Shown: one piece after another, positions 34,065 to 45,036 of the stretch | Position numbering within the stretch: position 1 is the first letter of the stretch | How the letters are laid out: every line of letters begins with the position of its first letter | Assembly (NCBI GenBank): GCA_020310875.1 | Contig: CM035433.1 | Span: 105,531,258 to 105,595,257, forward strand | Source: Ceratopteris richardii | Taxonomy: Eukaryota; Streptophyta; Polypodiopsida; Polypodiales; Pteridaceae | Direction: 5' to 3' | Length of the DNA: 64,000 nucleotides | Notes under the pieces: model-generated | Told to the model about the DNA's origin: nothing | What the model saw: only the letters and a program-made list of their open reading frames with translations | Database searches by the model: none | Made by a program: the position numbers and the translations under genes

Positions 34065-35760
34065 ATGCCAAAATGGATGGTGCAGACTTTGCATGATAGC
34101 AAATTAGATGCACCTCTATCATATCGTACTTGTTCAAGCTCTCATAGTGCTTGTTTTGCATCAGACTTCTATGTTATGGCTGCTTCGAGTCTTTGTGATG
34201 AGAATGAGCCAATTTTGTTTTATGAAGCACAAAATTCAAAAAATTTGATGGCTGCTATGCAATCAGAATATGATGCTATCATGGAAAATGGTACCTGGTC
34301 TTTATGTGACTTTCTTCTTGGCAAGAAGGCCATTGACACTAAGTGGGTATGCAAGCTGAAGTGTAAGCCTTATGGAACAGTTGTGTTGCAAAGGGTTATG
34401 CTCAAGAAAGAGGCATTGATTTTGATGAGAACTTTGCTTCTACATTCCGAATGACTACTTTTCGCAGCATCTATGCACTTGAAGATCATCATAGTTGGAA
34501 TGTACATCATTCGGACATTAAAATTGTATTTCTAAATGGTGACTTGCATGAAGGAAGTGTATGTTTTCAGCCATGTGGCTTTGTGCAGAAAGGGCATGAA
34601 AACCAAGTGTGCTGGTTGAAAAAGGCATTATATGGTTTAACGCAAGCACCATGTGCTTGGTATGAAAAAATTCATGCCTACTTGATTGCACATGGTTTTG
34701 AGAATAGTCCAACTGAGACCACCTTATATGTTAAGCATGAAAATGATGTGCTTCTGATCATTGTTGTCTATATTGATGACATGCTGCTCACTGGTCCTCA
34801 CAAAAAACATATTCTTGATTTTAAGGCTGATTTGCATGCCTCATTTGAGGTGTCAAATTTGGGGCATTTGCATCATTAGTTGGGCATTGAGTTTATGCAA
34901 GTTGATGGTAGAATAGTTTTGTGTCAAACAAAATATATTAACACATTATTGCAACATTTTGGCCTTGAAGAGTGTAAACATATTGCCACTCCTATGGAGA
35001 TAGATTTATGGTTGAGTCTTCATGATGTCGGAGATGCATTTGATGTTGTTCTTTATCAGCAGGCTGTTGGATGCTTGATTTACTTATGCATTACTTGACC
35101 AGATATTCAATTTTCTATCTCACAGATAAATAGGTTTATGCATTGTCAAGGTGTAAAGTATTGGCAAGTGGTTAAGTGCATCTTTCGCTAATTGAGTGGT
35201 ACCTAGCTACTTGGATTGTTTTATCCCAAAGGGGGATCACTACCACCAGATTTGCATGCTTTTTCTGACTCTGATTGGGCTGGTTCCTATGATACTAGTG
35301 TGTCCACTAGTGGCTTTTTCTTCATGCTCGATAGATCATGTATATCTTGATTGAGCAAGAAGTAGCCTACTGTGGCCATTTCCAGTTTTGAGGTTGAGTA
35401 AGGGCAGCTTTCATAGTGACTATTGAGGGTGTGTGGCTCAAACGCCTTATGGTTGATTTGGGTGTTGGTCAGTCTTCTACCACCACCATCTTCATTGACA
35501 GTCAAAGTGCATTGGCAATTGTGACAAACCCTGTGTTCCATGTTCACACTAAGCACATTGAGGTGCATTATCATTATTTCAGGGAGAGGTTCTCTGCTAG
35601 AGAGATCAATTTGGCATATGTGCCCACACAGGAGAACATTGCAGACCTTTTCACAAAGTCTCTACCTAGGGAGAAGTTTGAAGCTTTTCACAAAGCTTTG
35701 GGATTACTTCCGTGGATTGATTCCACATAGCTTGGCACTTCTTTATACATGAGTTCCAAC
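34065..35760 (+). pseudogene. RT and RNase H of full-length copia
   Basis: 34065-34454 carries WMVQTLHDSK, NLMAAMQSEYDAIMENGTW and KAIDTKWVCKLK (start of RVT_2). 34451-34879 has FLNGDLHEGSV, LKKALYGLTQAPCAWYEKI and the active site VVYIDDMLLTGP. RNase H follows with SDSDWAG near 35270 and TIFIDSQSALAIVTNP at 35490, ending DLFTKSLPREKFEAFHKALG at 35650. Stops at 34877, 35096, 35352 and 35401 kill it. Confidence 0.92.
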
Positions 35761-35793
35761 TCCTTGTTCACGGCAGCACTCCCAAGGGTGATT

Positions 35794-36022
35794 TGTTGAT
35801 ATATTTAGGTAGTGATGTGTGTGAACACACTAGGACCATCGGGGCACTTTTTTCCCTCTTTAAGAGGTTTTTTACCCCCTGCTAGTATATACGCCTATAA
35901 CCTGAACATGTAACTTATCTTTGTATTCTGTTGGTAATACAATCAATATTGTGTGTTGTGCTCCAAGCTTCTTCTTCTTCCTTGTGCTGTTCGCGTGCTT
36001 CCATAGACCTCAAGCTTCAACA
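35794..36022 (+). repeat. 3' LTR of full-length copia
   Basis: 229 bp partner of 30946-31175, preceded by the short purine tract AAGGGTGATT and followed by the CAAAG duplication. Confidence 0.95.
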
Positions 36023-36958
36023 CAAAGCACTACAATCTATCACTCCATATGAGGCTTGAAATGCTCACAAGCCATTTGTTGCTCACCTACATGTCTTTGG
36101 TTGCCTTGCATATGCATTAGTGCCTGCAGAAGAACATAGGACATTGGATGAAAAAGAAGTGAAATATATTTTTGTTCGGTATAGCTCAAAAAGCAAAGGC
36201 TATCGTCTATATCATCCATAGACTAAATGCATTTTGGTTAGCCATCATGATTTTTTTTGTGGAAGATGCAATTCAACCACTACTTTCATGTACTAAAGAG
36301 ACACCAATTAGCTCCATAGATGTGTATGAGACTTTGCTGCCTCTTTTTACAAGTGGATAGTGGTTCTTTTGCATTAGATTTCTATGCAATGGTCTAGTCT
36401 TTGGGATGAGAATGAACCTGTTTCTTTTTATGAAGCACACAGTTTAGATAGTTGGATGGCTGCTTCATAATCAGAATATGATGTTATTATGAAGAATGGT
36501 ACTTGGTCTTTCTGTGATTTGCCTCTAGGAAAAAAAGGCCATTGGCACTAAATGGGTATAAAAGTTGAAATGTAATCCTGATGGAACAGTTGATAGGTTT
36601 AAGGCTAGTATTGTTGCAAAAGGTTATGCTCAAGATAGAGGCATTGACATTATGAGACCTTTGCACCCACTTGTCAAATGACCATAGTTAATAGCATCTA
36701 TGCACTTGCACCTCATTGTGGTTCTAATGTACATCAATTGGACATTAAAACTACATTTTTGAATGGTGACTTACATGAAGAAGTGTATATATTCCAACCT
36801 TGTGATTTTGTGCAGAAAGAGCATGAAAACAAAGTGTTCAAGTTGAAAAAGGCATTATATGGTTTGAAGCGAGCACCACATGCTTGGTATGGAAAGATAC
36901 ATGCCCACTTGATTGCACATGGTTTTGAGAATAGTCCAATTCAGAGAACCTTATATGT
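36023..36958 (+). mobile_element. Outer copia, middle part (integrase C-terminus and RT)
   Basis: Resumes exactly where 30945 stopped: LQSITPYEA then HKPFVAHLHVFGCLAYALVP. RT follows: 36678-36958 has NVHQLDIKTTFLNGDLHEEVY and LKKALYGLKRAPHAWYGKI. It is interrupted at 36958 by the gag-only LTR element and resumes at 39768 (DDVLLIIVVYVDDMLLFGP). Several frameshifts. Confidence 0.88.
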
Positions 36959-37934
36959 TGTTAGTCGGCCGCCGGATTGGCAACTGTATAACTGAATCTT
37001 ATTTCAAACGCACGAAAAGTTGTTACAAAGACATCTGTAATCTTTATATATAGCAATGTAAAAGAGATGCATGGTGACGATTCGTGGAATCACCAGGCTG
37101 TCTGTCTGGGTGATTGTCGTGGTCATTACTGTGTGTCGAGTTGGCTAATTTGGAGTACTGTGTCTCATTTCTGTGTTGTATTATCGACACTTGTTCGGGT
37201 TGCTGTAGTGTTGCGTGTCTAATTTCTGAGTATTCCGAGTATACTGTACGTATCCGTGTCCATTGTCTATCGATCTCTGTTGCAGCTGTGAGTTTTATTT
37301 ACATCCAGTAGATCGTCGGACTGTTGTCTGAGAGAGTCGTTTTGCGGATCTTTGTGGTGATTGTTCTGTTAAGTACGTATATCGTGGTGTCCTTCTTCTT
37401 GAATGTTCTGCCAATTGTTGATGAAGTCTGTGTAACTGTGGTAGTGTTCCTAAAAACGCTGTGCAGGATTGTGTTGTTCTCAGTATCGAGATCTGTACTT
37501 GTATGGTGAGATTTGGCTACAGTAATGGTTATCTCCAGTGTGTGTTAGTCTTCAACACTGTATGTTTGAAATTGTTGAGTCCTTCTGTGTTTTCGATTTG
37601 TCTGATTGTGAGCGCTGTACGGCGAAGGTTGAACTACTGTTAAGTGTTACAGTAGTGTGTATTCGGAAAAAGGGTTTTGAGGTAATTCGGTATTACGATA
37701 CTGATAGTGTGGTACAATGTGTTCGGTAGACTCTGATAGAGTTAAATTGATGAACCGTAAAGAATGAGAATGAGATACCAATTCTTGATAAAATCTTGAA
37801 TGTTGGTATATTGTGTGTTGTGAAGTAAATTTGGGAAACAAGCATAGGGCCTCTGTCTTTACAAACCCCTTCCACTCCCAAGAACCCAATACTCGTTTAA
37901 ACGCTCTTCTGACAGTTAGAACAAGCGTTTAACA
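36959..37934 (+). repeat. 5' LTR of the gag-only element
   Basis: 976 bp, GT-rich on the plus strand. It contains CTTTATATATAGCAATG about 80 bp from the start, a possible TATA region. Confidence 0.93.
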
Positions 37935-37935
37935 C

Positions 37936-37965
37936 TGGTGCCATCTGTGGGAATCGAACCCACGA
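37936..37965 (+). other. Primer-binding site of the gag-only element
   Basis: TGGTGCCATCTGTGGGAATC followed by GAACCCACGACC, one base after the LTR. It is complementary to a tRNA 3' end through the whole T-arm, unusually long for a PBS. The tRNA identity is not assigned. Confidence 0.8.
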
Positions 37966-37967
37966 CC

Positions 37968-38834
37968 ATGCAATTACCAAGCCAGATGAAAGAGGTCGCT
38001 GATAACATCCGAAATGAGTTACAACACAAGGTGGATGTCCTAGAAGCAGATATCACACCTCTAAAGGAAGAAATAGATGCAGTCAAAGCAGAAAACCATC
38101 AATTGCACTCCCAAATTACCCATCTCCAAGCCCAGCTTGCAGAACAGCAGACATTTACAAATCAGAGAGATGCGGCACTGGCCGACCTCAAAACCAAAGA
38201 AGAGTTATCAAATGAGGCAAATACCATCATCAGTCAAATGAAGCAAGAGCTACAGGATAAAGAAGATGCCAGAGTCGTCTTAGGAAATTTATTAGAAGAA
38301 ACCAGAGTTCAACTACACGAAGTAGTACAACAAAGCCAAGAACAGTAGAGGCAAGCTAGGAAAACAGAAGAAGAACTTCAAAGAACAAACGAAAATTTAT
38401 CAGATGTCAACAACATGCTCAAACACTATTTGACCAAGGAAGCTCAAACACAGAAGTTAATAACACATCTCCGAAGCGAAAAGGATGCATACTCCAGAAC
38501 CATAAATTTTCAAAATCAAGAAATCGAAAGAAGTGAGAATAAGCTTGAAAATGAGAAAGAAAGGATAAGCAAAATGGAACAACAAGTGGTAGAAATGAAA
38601 ATTTCCAGAGATGCGGCGCTCTCGAATGAATTTTATTTACAAGAAGCCTTTCTGCAGATGCAAGCAGAAATTTTGCTGACCGAAGCTATTTCATTAAGTT
38701 CTGTAAGAATAGATGCACAACTAGTAGAACCGGACACTCTCAAACAGATGTTAGAAACTTTAAAGAAGAAAATTGCCCGAACCTTTAGGTTAGCCAGAAG
38801 CATGTATTTAGAAGGCATTATAGACGAGCAGTAA
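37968..38834 (+). pseudogene. Coiled-coil Gag-like protein of the small LTR element, one internal stop
   Basis: From the first ATG (37968) a single frame runs to TAA at 38832, broken by one TAG at 38346. The product would be about 288 residues, almost entirely Glu/Lys/Gln-rich heptad sequence (for example LKEEIDAVKAENHQLHSQI, then KLENEKERISKMEQQVVEM). It ends in a more globular stretch (LKKKIARTFRLARSMYL). There is no zinc knuckle, protease or polymerase. Such a protein could assemble particles or oligomerise. The single stop in otherwise clean frame suggests recent activity or a read-through codon. Confidence 0.75.
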
Positions 38835-38878
38835 TTTTGTAAAAACCTGCGGGTTCGAGTCCACCGTGCGTGCTAGAG

Positions 38879-39767
38879 TGTTAGTCGGCCGCGGGATTGG
38901 CAACTGTATAACTCAATCTTATTTTGCACGCGCGAAAAGTTGTTACAAAGACATCTGTAATCTTTATATATAGCAATGTAAAAGAGATGCAGGGTGACAA
39001 TTCGTGGAATCACCAGGCTGTCTGTCTGGGTGATCGTCGTGGTCGTTACTGTGTGTCGAGTTTGCTAATTTGGAGTACTGTGTCTCATTTCTGTGTTGTA
39101 TTATCGACACTTGTTCGTGTTTCTGTAGTGTTGCGTGTCTAATTTCTGAGTATTCCGAGTATACTGTACGTATCCGTGTCCATTGTCTATCGATCTCTAT
39201 TGCGGCTGTGAGTTTTATTTACATCCAGTAGATCGTCGGATTGTTGTTTGAGAGAGTCGTTCTGCGGATCTTTGTGGTGATTGTTCTGTTAAGTACGTAT
39301 ATCATGGTGTCCTTCTTCTTGAATGTTCTACCAATTGTTGATGAAGTCTGTGTAACTGTGGTAGTGTTCCTAAAAACGATGTGCAGAATTGTGTTGTTCT
39401 CAGTATCGAGATCTGTACTTGTACGGTGAGATTTGGCTACAGTAATGGTTATCTCCAGTGTGTTTTAGTCTTCAACACTGTACAATAGTGTGTATTTGGA
39501 AAAAGGGTTTTGAGGTAATTCGGTATTATGATACTGATAGTCTGGTACAATGTGTTCGGTAGACTCTGATAGAGTTAAATTGATGAACCGTAAAGAATGA
39601 GAATGAGATACCAATTCTTGATAAAATCTTGAATGTTGGTATATTGTGTGTTGTGAAGTAAATTTGGGAAACAAGCATAGGGCCTCTGTCTTTACAGACC
39701 CCTTCCACTCCCAAGAACCCAATACTCATTTAAACGCTCTTCTGACAGTTAGAACAAGCGTTTAACA
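38879..39767 (+). repeat. 3' LTR of the gag-only element
   Basis: 889 bp. Relative to the 5' LTR it lacks 88 bp after TCTTCAACACTGTA, a deletion between similar ACTGTA/ACAGTA sites. No purine tract precedes it; a tRNA-like T-arm sequence (38848-38864) does. Confidence 0.93.
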
Positions 39768-39925
39768 ATGTTAACGATGTAGATGATGTGCTTCTGATCA
39801 TTGTTGTGTATGTTGATGACATGCTACTCTTTGGTCCTATGGAGAAAAATATTTCTAAAATTAAGGTTGATTTGCATGCCTCTTTTGAGACGTTAGATTT
39901 GGGGCATTTGCATCATTATTTAGGT
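39768..39925 (+). mobile_element. Outer copia, right stub (RT active site)
   Basis: LLIIVVYVDDMLLFGP and ETLDLGHLHHYLG, the RT catalytic and thumb segments. It is joined in frame to gypsy B gag at about 39926. Confidence 0.88.
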
Positions 39926-41308
39926 ACATGTGCGGCCAATGAGGTAGTTGACCCGGGTCAAAGGTTGAGGATCTTTCTGGCTACTCTTCGAGATGAGGCA
40001 GCCAACTGGTATGGGAATTTGACACCTCAAGAGTGTCGAACATATCAGGTGCTCAAGGAAGCCTTCTTGGCAAAGTTTCGACGACAAGGCTTCCAAGATA
40101 GATTGGCCCAACAGATGGATTACTTGCGAGAAGGAGTCAATGAGAGCATCGATAACTACATTAAGAGAATGGAAACGTTGGTAAGAAAGATGGGTGCGAA
40201 TGAACCAAATGATGAGACATTGAAAAGAAGATTCATTTCGGGATTGAGAGATCCTATGGCACAGCAGCATATCAGCCTGACAAGACCTGCAACTTTAATG
40301 GATGCTAAGGAACAAGCAAGGCTTTGGGAGGAAGTACAATTATGTCAACAGAGGAAGATGGAACTCTTATACGAGCCAATGGGAGGCCCAGGAAACATAC
40401 CGATGAAAAATCCTGGCCAAGAAAATCCCGCATTGACAACCCCAGCTTTTGTAGCTGCCACTAGCACGCCAGGCGAGGTAAAGCCTGCGCTAACTGAAGA
40501 ACAAATATTGGAGTTGGTTACGCAAGCTATAAAAGCTGCGACAATGACCCAAGAAACATACACAGTAAAACCCGAGGTAACTACAAACCCGACTCAAGTG
40601 TTTAGATCGAACACATGGTGTGGAAAGTGCCATGGTTACGGCCATTTGGCTTCAGAATGCCCTACAGTCTCAAGAGTATTCACAGATAGATCACCACCTA
40701 GAATGCGTTGCACTTTTTGTGGAAGAACAAATCACACAGAGGACCGATGTTATAACAAGAGAGCCTATGAAGAGAGGACCATGAAATCGGGAGATACAAG
40801 AGAAAGACCTTACATGGGATTGCCCGCTCAAAGTGTCCCACCTACATCTCATTGGGAAAACAGACCTACTTATGGATATGGTGCTCAGGGTCAAGGAGGA
40901 GACTATGCGAGAGGAGTCACACGTGATCAAAGGAGAGATGGTCCAATCCAGTGCTGGAGATGTCATGGCTTTGGCCATACTCAATCTAGATGTCCAAACA
41001 AAAAGAAACCAATTGATTATACCCCACTACGTAGGTACTGTAGTGGAGAGGGCCACTTTGATGAAGATTGTCCAAAGCGAAGAGCTGCCACCGACAAGGA
41101 AAAAGGACTAGTAGGGTCCTCGAATTATGTTGATACTCAGATGCACTCCACAACTAGAGCTCAAGAGCACGTTCCTACGATCGGAATAGTGTTCAAGACA
41201 CCGAACCCTCAAGAAGGAAAGCTCGAGATAAAAAGAGACAAGATAAAGATGTCCAAGGGATCATTCAAAGTATTACGACGCAAATTGATTCGACTGCTCC
41301 AGCTGTGA
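39926..41308 (+). pseudogene. Gag of gypsy element B (N-terminally truncated)
   Basis: The open frame entered from copia continues through capsid sequence (VDPGQRLRIFLATLRDEAAN WYGNL, QVLKEAFLAKFR, NYIKRMETLVRKMG), then a Pro/Thr-rich linker. Knuckles follow: CGKCHGYGHLASEC, CTFCGRTNHTEDRC, CWRCHGFGHTQSRC and a degenerate fourth, YCSGEGHFDEDC, lacking one Cys. It ends at TGA 41306-41308. Ty3 gag commonly has one or two knuckles; four is many. The protease lies in the -1 frame and overlaps by four bases, so either a -1 frameshift is used or the frame has been broken. Confidence 0.85.
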
Positions 41309-42334
41309 CGGTCGAGATTAAAGGGTATGCAGTCCCCGATGCTCAGCTAGATAGTGGAGCCGCAGTCAACTTAATGATTGAGTTCATGATGAAAGCTTTG
41401 GGCCTCAACCACATGGAAGAAACTCCGATGTCCTTGAGAATGGCAGATCAAACACAAGTGAAGCCTGCGGGTCTTTTGAAGAATGTAAGCACAGTTGTGG
41501 GCGGTCTAGAGTTTAAAGTTGATTATCTGATAGTAAGACCAAGGACCTCAGAGGCGACCTTCTTGATCTTACTTGGACGGCCATGGCTGGTGAAAGCTGA
41601 ATGTGTGCACGATTGGCGCACAGGATTTATCACAATTGGACCAAAGGTTGATCGAATACAACTTCAAGTGTTTCCAAACTTGACCGGCAAGAGATCGACA
41701 ACAGCTGAGGAAAGGGAGCAGAAAGCAAAGGAAAAAGTTAGACAAGAAATGGCACGGGTAAGATTTGCACTGCGCACGGAGACTTCTAAGGACCTTTCAA
41801 TTGGCCAACCTCCAACATGCGAAAGTGGGCGAGTACAAAGATCCACTATGTTACAAGGATGACTCAGACCAGGAGTTGCTGGGATGGTTGACACATACAA
41901 GTGAATTTGAGTGCTACATGTTGAGTATAGACGCAAAGGAAAATAAAGCTACTCAATCCTTGGAGAAGGGAACTTCAAAAGAAGAATTGAAACTGGAGTT
42001 AGCTCCGACAATGGAAGTACAACGGTTGAGAGGAAGGGTCAGAATGCTAGAAGAAGAGCTTCTAAGGAGAAGTCGACAATCAGACAGAGAAGCGGAAAGT
42101 AGAACTAAAGTGCGGGATGCCATTGCAAAAGCTGAACTTAAGAAATTGGGTGCGGTTGAAAAAGAACAAAACAATGATTTACTAGCCAACCATGCACGCG
42201 TGATTGGAGAGCACGTTCCAATCACAGTGTCGTCAAGGAATAAGGAATATTCGCGAGAAGCTCAGGTGAAAAAATGGGAAGTTTTTCCTGAAAAGTTCTT
42301 GAGTGTGGGGTCAGAGCTACCGGATGGAGTATGA
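41305..42334 (+). pseudogene. Protease and linker of gypsy element B
   Basis: 41305-41862 is a retropepsin: AQLDSGAAVNLMI active site, MADQTQVKPAGLLKNV, FLILLGRPWLVKAE. After a frame change at about 41815 the linker continues (DPLCYKDDSDQELLGWL, then a charged coiled-coil region of Glu/Arg/Lys, residues RLRGRVRMLEEELLRRS). It ends at a TGA (42332-42334) directly followed in frame by the RT N-terminus, so that stop is probably a mutation. Confidence 0.82.
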
Positions 42335-43941
42335 GATTGCATTAAATTGGCACTCAAAAATTTCAGCAAGGCCTTTGCATGGTCATACAGTGATCTGAGA
42401 GGAATTGATCCCCGAATCTGCCAACATTATATAGATTTGGAAGAAGGCACCCGACCAATATGTCAACGACTTAGGCAGACAAATCCAGTCTATTCGGAAT
42501 TGATCAAGCTGGAATTGACTAAGTTATTGGAAGCAGGATTCATATATCCCATCGCATCTAGCGAGTGGGTATCACCGATTGTAGTGGTTCCGAAAAAAAA
42601 AAGAAAATCCGTATTTGCATAGATTATCGTAAGTTGAACGAGCGCACAAAGAAGGATCACTTCCCCTTGCAATTCACTGATCAAATCTTGGACAGAGTGG
42701 CTGGCCATAAATTGTACTCATTTTTGGATGGTTTCAGTGGGTACAACCAAATCCAAATCCATGAAGAGGATCAATCAAAAACTACTTTCACCACAGAATG
42801 GGGTACGTATGCATATCGTGTGATGCCATTTGGATTATGCAATGCACCGGCCACATTCCAGAGAGCAATGATAGCTGCATATCAAGACTATTTGCAGGAT
42901 TGGATGGAGATATTCCTCGATGATTTTGCAATCAGGGGCAATGATGAAAACATGATGGAGAGGATCGAAGCTATTTTAAGAAGAAGCATCGAAAAAGGCA
43001 TCGCATTAAATCCTGAAAAGTGTACATTTGGAGTACGAAGAGGATTGCTTTTGGGACATGTTATTTCCGAAAAAGGAATCGCGGTCAACGAGGATAAAGT
43101 GGAAAAAATTGGACAACTTCCACCTCCGCAAAACTTGCGGCAACTCAGAGGATTCTTGGGGCATGCTAATTATTACCGACGATTTATATTAAATTTTGCA
43201 TCCATAGCGGCACCACTGATGAATCTTTTGAGGAAAGACCAACAATACCAATGGACTGGAGAGTGTCAAGTTGCATTCGAATTGATAAAAAATAAGTTGA
43301 TAAATGCGCCAATTTTAGTAGCACCTGATTGGACGAAAGAATTTCATGTGCACACAGATGCTTCTCATACTGCGGTTGGAGCAGTGCTATGCCAAGCCGA
43401 TGAAAAGAAGTTGGATCACCCTATTTATTACGCAAGTCGCAACTTGAATAGCACTGAGAGGAACTACACGACTACAGAGAAGGAATGCCTCTCGATGATC
43501 TTTGCGGTAAACAAGTATCGGCATTACTTGATGGGAAAGCATTTCACGTTTTATGTGGATCATGAAGCCCTAAAGTACATCATTAATAAACCCGAGCTAT
43601 CAGGACGATTGATGAGGTGGATGCTACTCCTCCAAGAATTTCAGTTCACAGTGGTAACCAAACCAGGCAAAGCGCATATATTGGCTGACCATTTATCTCG
43701 AATTGTTAATGAGGAGCCAATCTCTGGTGTGCCCGATGATGCTCCTGATGGGCATCTATTCCAGGTTGATGCTAAAGTACCTTGGTATGCCGACTTGGTG
43801 AACTTCTTATGCACCACTAAATATCCGCCAGGAGCAAGCAAGAGAGAGAAGCAAAAACTGTTAGCATTGGCGAAGCACCATAGCATCATTGGTGGGAAGC
43901 TCTATCGGTATTTTGTACATGAAAGCGTTTATCGAAGGTGA
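42335..43941 (+). pseudogene. RT and RNase H of gypsy element B
   Basis: RT starts with FSKAFAWSYSDLRGIDPRIC and SSEWVSPIVVVPKK. A run of ten A (about 42586-42596) causes a one-base frameshift, after which KIRICIDYRKLNERTKKDHF continues in the next frame. Conserved blocks: YSFLDGFSGYNQI, VMPFGLCNAPATFQRAM, active site IFLDDFAIRG, LRQLRGFLGHANYYRRFI. RNase H (VHTDASHTAVGAVL, TTTEKECLSMIFAV, YVDHEALKYII) is intact. A TGA at 43939-43941 separates it from integrase. Apart from these lesions the domain is complete. Confidence 0.93.
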
Positions 43942-43965
43942 CTTGAGGAAGATGAAGCAACCCTA

Positions 43966-45036
43966 GTGTTGAGAGCATTACACGATGAACCCTGCGGTGG
44001 ACATTTTGCTGGTGAGCTGACGGCAAGAAAGATTTTATTGGCTGGGTATTGGTGGCCAACGTTGTTTAAAGACTCTCACACATACTGCAAGAAATGCGAC
44101 AAATGCCAAAGAATGGGCAAACCAACATTAGTACATGTAGCTCCTCTTACACCGGTGCTGGCTCTTAAGCCATTTGAGAAGTGGGGAATTGATTTCGTGG
44201 GGCCTATTGATCCTCCCTCAAGACGTCGGTCTAATAGGTATATTTTGGTCTGCATAGACTATGTTACCAAGTGGGTAGAAGCCAAAGCTCTGAAGACTGA
44301 CCGAGCTGTTGATGTAGCTAAATTTTTGTATGAACAAATTATCACTCGATTTGGATGCCCGTTGGAAATAGTAAGTGATAGAGGAATGCACTTTGTCAAT
44401 GAACTGATCGAAGAATTAATGGAATTATATAAAATCAAACATAGGAAAAGCACTCCATATTACCCGAGAGCGAATGGACAAGTGGAGGTCACCAACAAAG
44501 TTCTTGAACAGATTCTAACAAAGACAGTAGCTGTGCATAGGAGAGACTGGGATGAGAGACTTTTGGAAGCTTTGTGGGCGTATAGAACATCTTACCGAGT
44601 GACGACTAAGAGCACCCCGTTCTCCCTAGTATATGGCGAGGAAGCCATCTTTCCCATCAAAAAAGAAGTTCCGACATTAAGAGTGGCCATCGAGGCCAGG
44701 CTGGGAGAGGAAGAGTCATTGAAGGAAAGGTACATACAATTGGTCAAGCTAGAAGAAAAGAGACTCATTGCACAACAAAGTTTGGAAGCTATTCAGAAGA
44801 GACGTAAAGAGAGGCATGATAAGAATCTCAAGACCTATGCGATTCAAGAAGGGGATTTGGTACTAGTCTATGATAGTAAATATTATAAATTCCCGGGGAA
44901 GTTACAGACAAGATGGGCAGGACCATTTAAGGTGGTGGAACTCAACTCCAATGGTTCCATGCAAATTCAAGATTTAGGAGAAGAATGTGCTCCCGTGAAG
45001 GTTAACGCGCTTAGAGTTAAACCATATTTCAAGTAG
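43966..45036 (+). CDS. Integrase of gypsy element B, intact domain
   Basis: 356 codons with the HHCC zinc finger (HDEPCGGHFAGELTARKI ... YCKKCDKCQ) and the full D,D-35-E core: GIDFVGPI (D), SDRGMHF (D), YYPRANGQVEVTNK (E). The C-terminal domain (LKTYAIQEGDLVLVYDSKY, RWAGPFKVVEL, VNALRVKPYF) is the usual Ty3 GPY/F-type module, with GPF. There is no chromodomain. Ends at TAG 45034-45036. It is in the same frame as RNase H, so it was part of one Pol polyprotein. Confidence 0.93.
   Translation: MLRALHDEPCGGHFAGELTARKILLAGYWWPTLFKDSHTYCKKCDKCQRMGKPTLVHVAPLTPVLALKPFEKWGIDFVGPIDPPSRRRSNRYILVCIDYVTKWVEAKALKTDRAVDVAKFLYEQIITRFGCPLEIVSDRGMHFVNELIEELMELYKIKHRKSTPYYPRANGQVEVTNKVLEQILTKTVAVHRRDWDERLLEALWAYRTSYRVTTKSTPFSLVYGEEAIFPIKKEVPTLRVAIEARLGEEESLKERYIQLVKLEEKRLIAQQSLEAIQKRRKERHDKNLKTYAIQEGDLVLVYDSKYYKFPGKLQTRWAGPFKVVELNSNGSMQIQDLGEECAPVKVNALRVKPYFK

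Larger units (their letters stand above)
30946..36022 (+). mobile_element. Full-length Ty1/copia element nested in a same-family copy
   Basis: LTRs 30946-31175 (230 bp) and 35794-36022 (229 bp) are roughly 90% identical. The TSD CAAAG is perfect (30941-30945, 36023-36027). A tRNA-iMet PBS follows the 5' LTR, and gag, CCHC knuckle, protease, integrase, RT and RNase H appear in copia order. Removing it rejoins the integrase of the outer copia across the TSD. The coding region has many stops, so it is inactive. It is the best reference copy of this family in the window. Confidence 0.95.
36959..39767 (+). mobile_element. Small gag-only LTR retrotransposon (TR-GAG-like)
   Basis: LTRs 36959-37934 (976 bp) and 38879-39767 (889 bp) share TGTTAGTCGG...GTTTAACA ends and differ at about 3-4% of aligned positions. 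The right one lacks 88 bp. The flanks share ATGT (36955-36958 and 39768-39771), and excising the element restores the copia RT frame. The interior is only 944 bp: a PBS and one coiled-coil reading frame. Known TR-GAG elements have this layout, a terminal-repeat element encoding only a Gag-like protein. I infer it is a member of such a group; the family is not recognised. Confidence 0.9.

Noticed and set aside
37938..37967. GTG start adding ten residues to the coiled-coil protein
   Set aside because: These codons are the tRNA-complementary PBS; the first ATG is at 37968.
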